The notes beneath the pieces were generated by a model that ran no database searches, was not told the origin of the DNA, and saw only the letters and a list, made by a program, of their open reading frames with translations. DNA of 25,084 bases. Origin: a virus. Position numbers and translations under genes: made by a program. Shown here piece by piece: positions 13,570 through 20,811 of this stretch (position 1 is the stretch's first letter; each line of letters begins with the position of its first letter). The stretch lies in IMG/VR virus record IMGVR_UViG_3300041411_000234, positions 1-25,084 of that record. The stretch is one strand, 5' to 3'.

Positions 13570-13622
13570 TAAAGAAAAGCCCGCTCTATAGAAAGGATGG
13601 AATCCTTCCCTCTAGGCGGGCT
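13570..13622 (-). terminator. Terminator of the minus-strand gene 13696-14118
   Basis: AGCCCGC (13578-13584) pairs with GCGGGCT (13616-13622), with an inner AAGGAT/ATCCTT stem. On the minus strand it is followed by TTTTCTTT. Confidence 0.75.
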
Positions 13623-13695
13623 CTCTGTTTCAATACTGTAATTCTAGACTTGTAATTTTTACAACCCTAGGACTACGGATTTCGTACCCCTAGCT

Positions 13696-14118
13696 TTATT
13701 CGTCCTTGGCACTCTCAAGCTTTTGAATCTCGCTCTCTACGGCTGCAATCTGAGTACGCAAGTCAGCAGCTTTCTCTTTCAAGAAAATCAGGTATGCATC
13801 ATCACGACTAGCGTTGAACTCATCGCGCAAGCTCATTGCTGTACGAGAGGACGCACTAGAAGACTTGGAGCCTGTCGCTCGTGGTGCATCATCACCATCA
13901 ATCCATTTCTTGAATACTTGATAGGATGGTTTACCCGGCTGCTTACAGAAGGCTGTCATTGCAGCGCCTGAGAGGTTGTATTCAGCAATCAACGCCTCCC
14001 GCTCTTCTGGTGTGTAGCGTTTGCCTTGGATGGCTTGCTTGGGAGTGCTGGCGGTGCTTTCCTTGGTCTTGCGGCGTCCGTGAAGGACTATATCGGGGCC
14101 GTTAGCTATGCCAGTCAT
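13696..14118 (-). CDS. Helix-turn-helix plus coiled-coil protein, transposase-like DNA-binding domain
   Basis: 140 residues, AGGAG before the ATG. About residues 33-75 (KRYTPEEREALIAEYNLSG, MTAFCKQPGKPSYQVFKKWI) resemble the helix-turn-helix of IS3/IS66-type transposase A subunits. Residues 97-140 are a coiled coil (YLIFLKEKAADLRTQIAAVE, SEIQKLESAKDE). No transposase catalytic gene is beside it, so it may be a stand-alone regulator with a dimerising coil. It has its own terminator. Confidence 0.55.
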   Translation of the reverse strand: MTGIANGPDIVLHGRRKTKESTASTPKQAIQGKRYTPEEREALIAEYNLSGAAMTAFCKQPGKPSYQVFKKWIDGDDAPRATGSKSSSASSRTAMSLRDEFNASRDDAYLIFLKEKAADLRTQIAAVESEIQKLESAKDE

Positions 14119-14160
14119 TGTGAAGCTCCTGTTCGCGGTGATGTGTTGTGTGAATGTAGC

Positions 14161-14191
14161 ACAAACAAAGGAAAGCCCGTATGAGAGGCTT
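14161..14191 (-). terminator. Probable terminator of the minus-strand gene 14283-14594
   Basis: On the minus strand AAGCC and GGGCTT pair around an eight-base loop and are followed by TTCCTTTGTTTG. The stem is short but the U-tract is clear. Confidence 0.55.
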
Positions 14192-14282
14192 AAAACCCTA
14201 ACAGCTAAGTCACCCTACCCCGCACCCTTGGAACGCCTGCAATCGCGTCTCAGGAGGTTACAGAGACTTCCATAGCCAATGC

Positions 14283-14594
14283 TTACGCTCCCTTAGTGAC
14301 AGCTACACATTCTACATTCGTTGTCACATACCAAGGTGCTGCGAGACGCTCTAACGACTTCTGAGCAATAGCAGCAGTGAACAAGCACGCCTGTAGATTC
14401 TCAACGTTGTAATCAACCTTGCGTGAGCAGTTGTAGATGTAAGCCTTGCACGTTGTCACTTGCGACACAGCACCATCACGACCATAGCCCGTTGTAGCTG
14501 TAGCAATACTAGATTGCTCTATCTGATAGGCAGCAAACGCAATGACTATAACGCCTGCGACAGCTAGTAGAATTTTCTTGATCCTGTGTTTCAT
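14283..14594 (-). CDS. Small membrane-anchored or exported protein with Cys residues, 103 aa
   Basis: A positive N-terminus (MKHRIKK) and hydrophobic residues 8-24 (ILLAVAGVIVIAFAAYQ) form a signal anchor or signal peptide. The remainder contains four Cys (TTCKAYIYNCS, LQACLF, VECVAV), consistent with disulphides in the periplasm. It has a good ribosome binding site (GGGAG) and its own promoter at 14631-14659. Family not recognised. A periplasmic exclusion or immunity factor is possible but only by location. Confidence 0.55.
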   Translation of the reverse strand: MKHRIKKILLAVAGVIVIAFAAYQIEQSSIATATTGYGRDGAVSQVTTCKAYIYNCSRKVDYNVENLQACLFTAAIAQKSLERLAAPWYVTTNVECVAVTKGA

Positions 14595-14630
14595 GTTTGT
14601 AACTCCCTGTGTGTTGTTATTGTGTAGCTC

Positions 14631-14659
14631 ATTCTATACAATTATATACTCAAGGTCAA
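14631..14659 (-). promoter_or_regulatory. Sigma70 promoter for the minus-strand gene 14283-14594
   Basis: On the minus strand TTGACC, a 17-base spacer and TAGAAT, with the -10 about 37 bases before the start codon. Five of six positions match at each element. Confidence 0.65.
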
Positions 14660-14797
14660 TCAGCTGTTGACATACACGACAGGTGTGCTAGGAGACACGA
14701 AGCACACATAGAAATATTTCTTATATCACCTATTGACAAAGCAGGATTCTGCGATACCCTAAAAGCTCTTTATGGGTTATTGAGAATCTTTCTCATA

Positions 14798-14880
14798 TTA
14801 GTATTACTCTAGAAGTAGGTATTCTCTCCAAATAGTATTACTAATATATTATTTAATAGTATTACCTTATAAATTATAGG
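14798..14880. repeat. AT-rich patch with three AGTATTAC repeats
   Basis: AGTATTAC at 14800-14807, 14834-14841 and 14858-14865, embedded in an AT-rich tract that reads TAATATATTATTTAATA. An iteron-plus-unwinding-element arrangement could be an origin or a binding array. The surrounding 14660-15156 carries no gene. Confidence 0.4.
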
Positions 14881-15156
14881 GTTACTAGCTCAGAAGGTAT
14901 CACTTTAAAGCTCACGCTTTCCCGCGTAGCAGCTCTGCCCTTCTCGCTTCTGTGCCTAGAAGCCCTGTAGTGCGTTCTGAGCGGTGCTAGTCTGATATGG
15001 CTATGCTGGCTTGTACTTGTGCTTAAAGCCGCTCCTGCGACATCTCAGACGCCTTGCCGCCTACCTAAAACCCTCTGCCACCCGTGCTAATGCCAGAGTG
15101 CCACTTTCCGCGTGCAATGCTGATAAGATCGGTTTCCCACATTGGAGACACGCAGC

Positions 15157-15738
15157 ATGGCAACGGAAGGTAAGCATTCCCCTTTTTCGATTAAGACGAT
15201 GGTGCTTTCGGGTGGTGGCTTCCTTGTCGCATGGGGCGCCACGAAGCTACTAGACACTTACTTCGATACAACACTCCTGCAAGACGCTAAGGGTTGGCTG
15301 TTGCGTGCGTGGAGCTGGCTTCTGTTAGACACACCGATGCCAAATTGGTCGCTGCTAATGATTATCGTGGTTTTAATCAGCACGCTGTCTGTCGCGATTT
15401 ACTACTACCGCACCACTGACGGTGCCTATGGCGACTTACATGAAGCAGAGCTAGCAGTTTACAAAATGAACAATCCTCAGTCCCCTCAGTTGACTGACGT
15501 GCAAACACATCTGGTGGAAGCTTTGGCCTTTCATGCAAATTATGCCAAGACCGCAACTGTGGAATCAGTTTGTAAATTTAGCTCGTTAGGTAAGCTGCAA
15601 GCTGAAGCTGGTCTAGAGCAACTCGAAGCTAAAGGTCTGGTGAAGCGGAAAGTGTTCAGAGGTACATTCGCCACTACCACTTTTGAACTCACCTTGGCAG
15701 GCAAGGAGTATGCGTTAGAGCAACTTGAGCTGACCTAG
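15157..15738 (+). CDS. Membrane protein with C-terminal winged helix, copy B
   Basis: 193 residues from the ATG nine bases after GGAG; the TTG at 15142 overlaps that site. Hydrophobic segments at about 14-30 (VLSGGGFLVAWGATKLL) and 66-85 (SLLMIIVVLISTLSVAIYYY). Residues 110-193 form a winged helix (VQTHLVEALAFHANY, LQAEAGLEQLEAKGLVKRKV, LTLAGKEYALEQLEL). Same domain order and spacing as the product at 10004-10630, on the opposite strand. No known family assigned. Confidence 0.6.
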   Translation: MATEGKHSPFSIKTMVLSGGGFLVAWGATKLLDTYFDTTLLQDAKGWLLRAWSWLLLDTPMPNWSLLMIIVVLISTLSVAIYYYRTTDGAYGDLHEAELAVYKMNNPQSPQLTDVQTHLVEALAFHANYAKTATVESVCKFSSLGKLQAEAGLEQLEAKGLVKRKVFRGTFATTTFELTLAGKEYALEQLELT

Positions 15739-15784
15739 CCAATACGCCCAAGTAGGATAGGAACTAATCCGCATGAAACCGCTA

Positions 15785-15833
15785 CAAGCCACACGAAACG
15801 TGGCCTAGAGTCACTTTTTACCTGACATATTTA
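15785..15833. repeat. Hairpin plus CTGACATATTT element, copy B
   Basis: Hairpin GCCAC/GTGGC (15788-15804), then CTTTTTACCTGACATATTTA. It lies between the convergent 3' ends of the plus-strand membrane protein and the integrase, so it may act as a terminator. Confidence 0.55.
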
Positions 15834-17387
15834 TCAAGATTCACCAGTCTTGATAGTGACTTTTGAAAGATCAAGCTTACCAAGCTGCGAGACATCTACA
15901 GGCTTACGCTTTGGAGCCTTCCCTTCCCGCTGGATTGGGAGCTTGACAAGCTTCCCATCAGGCAATATTACCTTATGAACGTCTTCAGCTCTGCCCCAAC
16001 CTTCATACATGAACACTTCATTCTCAAAGATAACACGTCCGTCTGAGTGGCACATAAGCTGATAACCGACAGACTGTAACAGCGCATTAGCTTTCATTGG
16101 GTCTTTGGTGAAGTCGCTCATATTCTTCACCTTATCCATGATGCTTGCTGAAGCATCAACTGCTAGCCCTTCCTTCTCAGCCTGTAAGACTCTACGTTCT
16201 GCCTGAAGACTCGCATACTTACTTGCAAGCTCATCACCATCAGCTTCATCTAGGTTCTCCATGAAGCCTATGATGCGTTTGATTTTCTTGTTCACTTCAC
16301 CAATCTCCCCGTCAAGCTCCATGCCACGCTTCTGTGAAGCTGTGAGCTGTTGCCCTTCAAGAGCCTTCAGGATGTGTTTAGCGTTCGTCAGACGAAAAGC
16401 CAGGTCAATGATAGGCTCAGGAATAGAACGATTATTAGAACAGCCTGTAGCCCCACGTCGGGCTCTACTGGAACATTCCATAGACGTCTGTCCACTTGAA
16501 CGAAAGAACTTTGTATTGAAGTTTTTCCCGCATTCAGCACACACAACAAGACCAGTAAAGCGGTGTTTGGTTGGCAGCCCTCTAGGACTGAACTTCTCTT
16601 CCATTCTCTTCTGTACGCGGTAGAACAGCTCAGGTTCGATTACAGCCGGGTACACGCTGGGAATCCCGTTCCACTCCCCTATAGCCGTGCGGTTGTTCAT
16701 CCAACGTTTCACGGTGCTAGGTGCCATGCGAGCTAACAGCGGGTTATCGTTCCCTTCAAAGATGCGTTCAAAGATTCGACGTTCCCCAAGGCCAGCCGCG
16801 TAGTCTTCAAATGCTTGTTTTACCAATGGTGCAATCTCTGGAATCAATTCACCTTCAGATGTGAGCCAAACGGGGGTGTTCCTTTTAGGAACCACTCCTT
16901 CAGCCGCTGCCTTCTTCCTAGAGGAATAGCTAGCCTTCATACGACGGCTCAGTGTGTCGGAATACTGGTGAGCCTGTTGAACCTTTGCCACGAGTAGAAA
17001 CAGATGATTACTATTTGCAGATTCGCGGTTGTATCTGATGCCATCATCTAGGGTAACGATGTCTACGCCACTGCTCACAATGCGAGACAGGAGCGGCAAC
17101 ATTTCCATAGGTTCAAGACGCCCGATTCGATCCATAGCTTCAATCAGAATCACATCGCCCGGTTGTATGCTTCCATTTTCGATAGCAGCTAGGAGCAAAC
17201 CAAAGCCGCTTTCAAGGTGCTTACCGCTGAAGCCAGAGATTCCCAAATCCTTAAAGCTCTCACTCGACAGGGTGAAGTCAGGGTTAGCTGTGAGCCAGCT
17301 CGCAAGCATGGCTTGTTGCCGTTCATGGCTGCTACCCTTCGCCTGCTTACCAGTCGAGAAGCGTATATAGGAAATGGCCTTGGACAT
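15834..17387 (-). CDS. Large serine integrase
   Basis: 517 residues. Catalytic domain about 1-150: SYIRFSTGKQ with nucleophile Ser11, then EAMDRIGR (Arg87, Arg90). Recombinase domain about 165-270 (TPVWLTSEGELIPEIAPLVK, WMNNRTAIGEWNGIPSVYP). Zinc ribbon with Cys283, Cys286, Cys305 and Cys316. A coiled coil follows (about 340-400), as in phage integrases that use it for directionality. It should integrate the element by attP x attB recombination. An attachment site is expected next to the gene; a 24-base inverted repeat at 17433 is one place to look. No excisionase was identified. Confidence 0.9.
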   Translation of the reverse strand: MSKAISYIRFSTGKQAKGSSHERQQAMLASWLTANPDFTLSSESFKDLGISGFSGKHLESGFGLLLAAIENGSIQPGDVILIEAMDRIGRLEPMEMLPLLSRIVSSGVDIVTLDDGIRYNRESANSNHLFLLVAKVQQAHQYSDTLSRRMKASYSSRKKAAAEGVVPKRNTPVWLTSEGELIPEIAPLVKQAFEDYAAGLGERRIFERIFEGNDNPLLARMAPSTVKRWMNNRTAIGEWNGIPSVYPAVIEPELFYRVQKRMEEKFSPRGLPTKHRFTGLVVCAECGKNFNTKFFRSSGQTSMECSSRARRGATGCSNNRSIPEPIIDLAFRLTNAKHILKALEGQQLTASQKRGMELDGEIGEVNKKIKRIIGFMENLDEADGDELASKYASLQAERRVLQAEKEGLAVDASASIMDKVKNMSDFTKDPMKANALLQSVGYQLMCHSDGRVIFENEVFMYEGWGRAEDVHKVILPDGKLVKLPIQREGKAPKRKPVDVSQLGKLDLSKVTIKTGES

Positions 17388-17432
17388 CGTGGAGCCTCTG
17401 TGTTTGTTGGGCTAGGGGCTGGGGGGTAACAG

Positions 17433-17456
17433 CAGCGGCTAAATTTTTAGCCGCTG
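17433..17456. repeat. Perfect 24-base inverted repeat upstream of the integrase
   Basis: Half-site CAGCGGCTAAAT and its complement (17433-17444, 17445-17456). It lies 46 bases upstream of the integrase start. No U-tract follows on either strand, so an operator or part of attP is more likely than a terminator. Confidence 0.5.
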
Positions 17457-17631
17457 AGCCATTCTAGCATTCTTCCCCACCTTGCCGCTTTCTTCACCCA
17501 AGATGCGGCGCTGTGGGGATGATTGATCTTAGTGAGCCTATAAACGCGTGTCAACTACCCCCGTCGTTCGCTCAATGGCACGGGCCTAGGTGCAGCGGTA
17601 AACTGGGGGAAATCCCCGTTGAGCTAGCCGA

Positions 17632-17796
17632 ATGTCGCACGATCCCTACCGCAATCCACACCTCCCGCCTAAGACAACGAAAGACAAAATCTCTGGCTAC
17701 CTCTACATCGCACTGGTCGTAGGTGTGAACCTGTTCGGCTTGTACCTCCTGTTCTCTGGGGAGATTCACGACATGGGCGACTTCTTCCGCAAATAG
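17632..17796 (+). CDS. Small membrane protein, 54 aa
   Basis: Too short for many gene callers. It starts MSHDPYRNPHLPPKTTKDK and has one transmembrane segment, SGYLYIALVVGVNLFGLYLL (about residues 20-39), then a short acidic/basic tail (GEIHDMGDFFRK). The ribosome binding site is weak. Position between the integrase and the SOS-boxed gene is compatible with a small accessory or toxin-like peptide, without further evidence. Confidence 0.45.
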   Translation: MSHDPYRNPHLPPKTTKDKISGYLYIALVVGVNLFGLYLLFSGEIHDMGDFFRK

Positions 17797-17837
17797 CCCG
17801 CCCATCCTCCCAGCTTGAACAACCCTGCTGATTCGAT

Positions 17838-17857
17838 TACTGTCTATCCATACAGTA
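17838..17857. promoter_or_regulatory. LexA (SOS) box
   Basis: TACTGTCTATCCATACAGTA is a near-perfect CTGT-N8-ACAG operator of the E. coli type, with the outer TA bases also present. It ends 15 bases before the start of the gene at 17873, so that gene should be repressed by host LexA and induced by DNA damage. Confidence 0.75.
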
Positions 17858-17872
17858 CTTGGTAACGCCGCC

Positions 17873-18181
17873 ATGAATGAAGACTTGATCGATGAGACAG
17901 GGTTTGGATTGGGAGTTGTTGAAATGCTCCAGCAGTACAACTGTCTGTTAGAAGCTGAGCTAGAGACGACTCGTTGTGACTTACGCAAGGCACACCAGAA
18001 CATTGCTGGGTTGATCGTGATGTACCGAGACAACTCTAAAGAGCTTGCAGCTCTGAAGCTGGAGCACGAGCGTCTACGTTGGACATTGAGTGATATGTAT
18101 AGACGTGAGAGTGAGAGGAAAACTGCACGCATGGGCTACCAGTACGGCGACCACAGCAAGCGACAGGAACAGCCTAACTGA
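17873..18181 (+). CDS. SOS-regulated small coiled-coil protein, 102 aa
   Basis: The LexA box lies immediately upstream. The protein is acidic at the N-terminus (MNEDLIDETGFG) and has a long heptad-like helix (LLEAELETTRCDLRKAHQNI, ELAALKLEHERLRW), ending in a basic, disordered tail. No known family was recognised. Damage-induced phage genes often act on repressors (antirepressors such as Tum) or trigger excision, and the neighbouring integrase makes this idea attractive, but it is untested. Confidence 0.6.
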   Translation: MNEDLIDETGFGLGVVEMLQQYNCLLEAELETTRCDLRKAHQNIAGLIVMYRDNSKELAALKLEHERLRWTLSDMYRRESERKTARMGYQYGDHSKRQEQPN

Positions 18182-18187
18182 TAAAGG

Positions 18188-18481
18188 CTAGTCGTATTTC
18201 TTCCCGGTAATCACCAGAGCGGATGGCCCCCATTTCTTCAGGAACGCCTCTCCCTCTCTCGTGGTGAGGCATTGAGTCTTAACTTGAATGTTAGATACCC
18301 CGATACCAAGGGTTTGTGCCTCCGCATTGAGATTCTCGACAGTCGTCTTCTCAACCGTGCTGGCAGCAGAGTAGCAACTGACCAAACTTGAGTACATTGT
18401 GTCGATCAGCCTCTCTGACTCGCATGCCGCTGGCATGCCCATAATCGAAGCACATACACTGAAAACTACGTGATAAAACAT
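18188..18481 (-). CDS. Small secreted protein, 97 aa
   Basis: AGGAG precedes the ATG. Residues 1-20 (MFYHVVFSVCASIMGMPAAC) look like a signal peptide; the lipobox is imperfect, so export rather than lipidation is the safer reading. The mature part has several Cys (SLVSCYSA, VKTQCLTT). It is divergent from the Rap1a/Tai gene at 18616 and convergent with the SOS gene. No family recognised; a partner or second immunity factor is possible from location only. Confidence 0.55.
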   Translation of the reverse strand: MFYHVVFSVCASIMGMPAACESERLIDTMYSSLVSCYSAASTVEKTTVENLNAEAQTLGIGVSNIQVKTQCLTTREGEAFLKKWGPSALVITGKKYD

Positions 18482-18615
18482 CTCGCACCTCTCCTTCTAG
18501 TGGCCAAACGATGCCAGCCTGATTCGAGCCTAGCAGAAGAAACTCACCGGGATGGCAGATTGCCGCGATGTGTAGTTGAGCTAACATCAACTGACGAGAA
18601 TCTGAGGAAACCATC

Positions 18616-19002
18616 ATGAAGGCATGGACGGCGTTGCTTGGTGTGCTTGTTGGCGTATGCGTTGTTGAAGCTAGGGCTGATGAAACTAGCGGAAATGAGC
18701 AGCTTGAAATGTGTACCAAAGCACTGATGATATATGAGAGAGGTGCAGGTGCTAAGAATGTCCTTGAAGGCATGATGTTTGGAGAATGCTTGGCACACAT
18801 AGAAGGCGTAAGGGATACGATGATCAACTACAATAATCAGCTCCCCAAAAGTTCTCAAACCTGCTTCCCGAAATCAGGAGGGACCAATGGGCAATCTGTG
18901 CGTATTGTGTTGAAGTATCTTAACGAGCACCCAAAAGACTTGCACGAGAATCGAACACTACTAACTATAAACGCACTGCACAGCGCCTACCCATGCAAGT
19001 AA
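18616..19002 (+). CDS. Rap1a/Tai family immunity-like protein
   Basis: 128 residues. Residues 1-21 form a signal peptide (WTALLGVLVGVCVVEARA). The mature protein has the family landmarks: a CLAHIEGVRDTM helix (58-69), a Cys-Phe-Pro turn (83-85), GQSVRIVLKYLNEHPKDLH (92-110), TINALHSAYPC at the end, and paired Cys. Rap1a/Tai proteins bind and neutralise peptidoglycan amidase effectors of type VI secretion in the periplasm. No effector gene is adjacent, so as phage cargo it may protect the host (orphan immunity) or serve another periplasmic role. Confidence 0.75.
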   Translation: MKAWTALLGVLVGVCVVEARADETSGNEQLEMCTKALMIYERGAGAKNVLEGMMFGECLAHIEGVRDTMINYNNQLPKSSQTCFPKSGGTNGQSVRIVLKYLNEHPKDLHENRTLLTINALHSAYPCK

Positions 19003-19048
19003 TATTACAAACTACCGTCATCATTTTATAAATAAATGATTTGCAATT

Positions 19049-19064
19049 AACACTCAATAGTGTT
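19049..19064. promoter_or_regulatory. Operator-like dyad overlapping the operon 2 promoter
   Basis: AACACT-CAAT-AGTGTT, a perfect inverted repeat whose last two bases are the first two of the -35 TTGACA. A repressor bound here would block the promoter. Confidence 0.5.
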
Positions 19065-19090
19065 GACAAGTAAGGGTTTCATGGTACAAT
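19063..19090 (+). promoter_or_regulatory. Strong sigma70 promoter for operon 2
   Basis: TTGACA (19063-19068), 16-base spacer, TACAAT (19085-19090), preceded by an AT-rich stretch. The spacer contains TAAGGGTTTCATGG, nearly identical to that of the promoter at 23261. Confidence 0.75.
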
Positions 19091-19586
19091 AGTCTATAAG
19101 GTAGAGTAAAAGATTACATAAAACTCTAACACTAATTTCCCCTTCAATAGTTGTCTCTTCTCGGTTACACACTATTGTCTTCTGTCAGGCTCATTCATGG
19201 CCTTCCTTAAGCTCCCCCGGTAGCTAGACAGACACCGGGTTATATTCTCAATTCTGTTGTCACCATTTAGCGATTGTCACAACTGAAAGACCAAAGGTCA
19301 TTGGCCCGCGAAGCCGTGCAACCTCTTCCCCGCTCCCCCTGTAGTGTCTGGTCGAAACAGGGCTTCTATTTCCACGCCAAAACATCAACTCCCTCCATGG
19401 GTTGAGGTTTCCTCACGCTTCGCTTGTAGTGTGGCAAATACAAGTAGACTTACATACTAGGTGCGTGGTTGTTCTCTGGTGTGCATAAACTCTCGTCCGG
19501 GAGAGAGTCGAACCGGAACTACTTCAGAGCATGGCCCCGATATCGGTAGCGCCAGTTCAACACTAATACCAATGAGAGCGGGTATG
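19091..19586 (+). ncRNA. Structured leader RNA of operon 2
   Basis: About 500 untranslated bases between the promoter and a terminator. Visible hairpins: CCCGGT/ACCGGG (19216-19239), CTTGTA/TACAAG (19423-19444), ACTCTC/GAGAGT (19489-19508) and the palindrome CCGATATCGG (19537-19546). No ORF with a binding site was found. It resembles the leader before operon 1 in plan, not in sequence. Confidence 0.45.
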
Positions 19587-19618
19587 AAGGGGCTGAGAAA
19601 TTGGCCCCTTTGTTTTGT
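19587..19618 (+). terminator. Rho-independent terminator inside the operon 2 leader
   Basis: AAGGGGC/GCCCCTT stem, 10-base loop, then TGTTTTGT. It stands upstream of the first gene, so full expression needs read-through or a second promoter. Confidence 0.85.
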
Positions 19619-19658
19619 CTCGACTCTCAACCTGCACACTTTTGGTATACCTCGCAAC

Positions 19659-19684
19659 ACAATGTGACATCAGTCACGCCCTCT
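19659..19684. promoter_or_regulatory. Conserved dyad box before operon 2
   Basis: Core GTGACATCAGTCAC with flanks matching 1370-1395 at 23 of 26 bases. It is followed by a possible -10 (TATAAG, 19690-19695) and the ribosome binding site AAGG of the first gene. Confidence 0.55.
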
Positions 19685-19707
19685 CTCAATATAAGGTAAC
19701 AAAAACA

Positions 19708-19806
19708 ATGATTACATTCGCTCTAATGCTTGCATGTGCTGTATCCATCGGTCTGTTCGCTTATGGCGCTCCGTCCCTCATCGCTCTATTCAGAGGCACA
19801 CGGTGA
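19708..19806 (+). CDS. Small membrane peptide, 32 aa
   Basis: Starts MITFALMLACAVSIGLFAYG: nearly the whole peptide is one transmembrane helix, ending in a basic FRGTR. AAGG precedes the ATG. The TGA overlaps the next ATG (TGATG), indicating coupled translation. First gene of operon 2. Function unknown. Confidence 0.5.
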   Translation: MITFALMLACAVSIGLFAYGAPSLIALFRGTR

Positions 19807-19958
19807 TGGATGCTGAAGTAATGGCTTTTATGCAAGCTTACATAAACACTCTCGACGTGCAAAAGTTTCTTGAAGCTGAAGATGTCGAGTGCCTAGGTCT
19901 TCTCCCAGATGAAGAAGACGAAAACCCTTACGCTGATTTGTATGAGGACATTATCTAA
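19806..19958 (+). CDS. Small acidic protein, 50 aa
   Basis: Starts MDAEVMAFMQAYINTLDVQK and ends PDEEDENPYADLYEDII, a strongly acidic tail. Translationally coupled to the preceding membrane peptide. Highly acidic small phage proteins can mimic DNA or bind host factors, but nothing specific supports that here. Confidence 0.5.
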   Translation: MDAEVMAFMQAYINTLDVQKFLEAEDVECLGLLPDEEDENPYADLYEDII

Positions 19959-20008
19959 TGGAAACCTTCTTCATGGCTACAGCATTCATTTTACTAACCT
20001 CGTTTTAA
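19958..20008 (+). CDS. Possible 16-residue peptide
   Basis: An ATG overlapping the previous TAA opens METFFMATAFILLTSF. It is hydrophobic and coupled by position, but too short to be sure it is a gene. Confidence 0.2.
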   Translation: METFFMATAFILLTSF

Positions 20009-20016
20009 CAAACCCA

Positions 20017-20036
20017 CTCTCATATAAGGAATCAAA
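20017..20036 (+). repeat. 20-base leader motif, copy 2
   Basis: CTCTCATATAAGGAATCAAA, one base different from 1597-1616, again just before a start codon (20041). Confidence 0.7.
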
Positions 20037-20040
20037 TCAA

Positions 20041-20550
20041 ATGACTATCCAATCCGTTCCAACCAAAGCCCAAATCCAAGAAGCTAAAGACGCTGCAACG
20101 TTTGCATACCTCAACCGTCTAGACGGTATTAGCGAAGACTATAGTGCTGAGCCAAACGCTCGTGGCGATTACCCACGTAAACGTTTCATGGGCGCTCTTG
20201 AAAGCTTCACATATCCTTACGTTGACGCAATGGTTCGTGACCTTGCCGTTAAGCTGTCTGAAGGTTATACGCTGTCTGAAGTGGTTACACAGTCTGTTGG
20301 TGTTGTGCAAATCATCGTTCTTACAAAACCTGAAGCTTTAGTCGCCGAAGCACTGAAGATTATTCAAGCAGAGGCTGAAGCTGAGTTGAAATCCAAGATG
20401 TTGAAGGCTGCTAACAAGCAAATCGAAGTTGAGATTCAAGCTGCTATCGCTAAACAGATTGCTGAAGAAGAAGCTTCTGAGCAAGCCGCTAAAGCTGCTC
20501 AACGTACCCGCATTGAACGTGACATCCGTACAGCTCACGGCCTGAAATAA
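20041..20550 (+). CDS. Hypothetical helical protein, 169 aa
   Basis: ATG at 20041 follows the 20-base leader motif; an upstream extension to 19909 lies over small genes. About residues 30-100 look globular (DYPRKRFMGALESFTYPYVD, MVRDLAVKLSEGYTLSEVV), and residues 100-165 form a long charged helix (EALKIIQAEAEAELKSKML, AAIAKQIAEEEASEQAAKA). Not recognised. In place and length it could be a scaffolding-like or tail-assembly protein, by shape only. Confidence 0.6.
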   Translation: MTIQSVPTKAQIQEAKDAATFAYLNRLDGISEDYSAEPNARGDYPRKRFMGALESFTYPYVDAMVRDLAVKLSEGYTLSEVVTQSVGVVQIIVLTKPEALVAEALKIIQAEAEAELKSKMLKAANKQIEVEIQAAIAKQIAEEEASEQAAKAAQRTRIERDIRTAHGLK

Positions 20551-20561
20551 TTAAGTTGAAT

Positions 20562-20578
20562 GGGCTCGCATAGAGCCC
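20562..20578. other. Intergenic hairpin in operon 2
   Basis: GGGCTC-GCATA-GAGCCC, the same six-base stem as at 4399-4414, without a U-tract. Confidence 0.55.
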
Positions 20579-20598
20579 TCACAGAACACAAGGAAAAT

Positions 20599-20811
20599 AT
20601 GAACATGACAATCCAAGACACTCCAGTTATTGAAATCACCGTAACCTCTGCCAGAACTGTAGAAGAGCTTATGAAAGAAATCGGCCCTGTTATTCAGTAC
20701 GAAGTCAACAAGGCGGCACTCCAAAACATCGCCATTGCCCACGGCATGAGTAGTGACATTCGTGTAATCAAAGGCGAGATTACAAATCTCGTTGTTGGTG
20801 ACGCAGCATGA
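20599..20811 (+). CDS. Small protein matching the tape-measure C-terminus, 70 aa
   Basis: ATG at 20599 after AAGGA. Residues 22-40 include ELMKEIGPVIQYEVNKAA, which aligns with LMKEVGPLIQQQVKEAA near residue 715 of the tape measure at 5729; both are preceded by a beta stretch with ITVTS or ITSTA. The TGA overlaps the plug ATG (ATGA). Either it is the detached C-terminal module of a second tape measure that once preceded the plug, or a small cofactor derived from it. This end of the tape measure is expected to contact the plug and baseplate. Confidence 0.65.
   Translation: MNMTIQDTPVIEITVTSARTVEELMKEIGPVIQYEVNKAALQNIAIAHGMSSDIRVIKGEITNLVVGDAA

Noticed and set aside
14798-14866. TAGTATTAC as a rolling-circle nonamer (CRESS-type nick site)
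   Set aside because: No Rep gene is present, only two of the three copies have the full nonamer, and such strings are frequent in AT-rich DNA.
17572-18132. 186-residue minus-strand open frame
   Set aside because: It runs antisense through two plus-strand genes, one with a LexA-controlled start, and has unlikely composition.
19489-19520. GAGTCGAACCGG resembling the complement of a tRNA T-loop
   Set aside because: Five-base stems around the loop do not pair and no cloverleaf fits on the minus strand.
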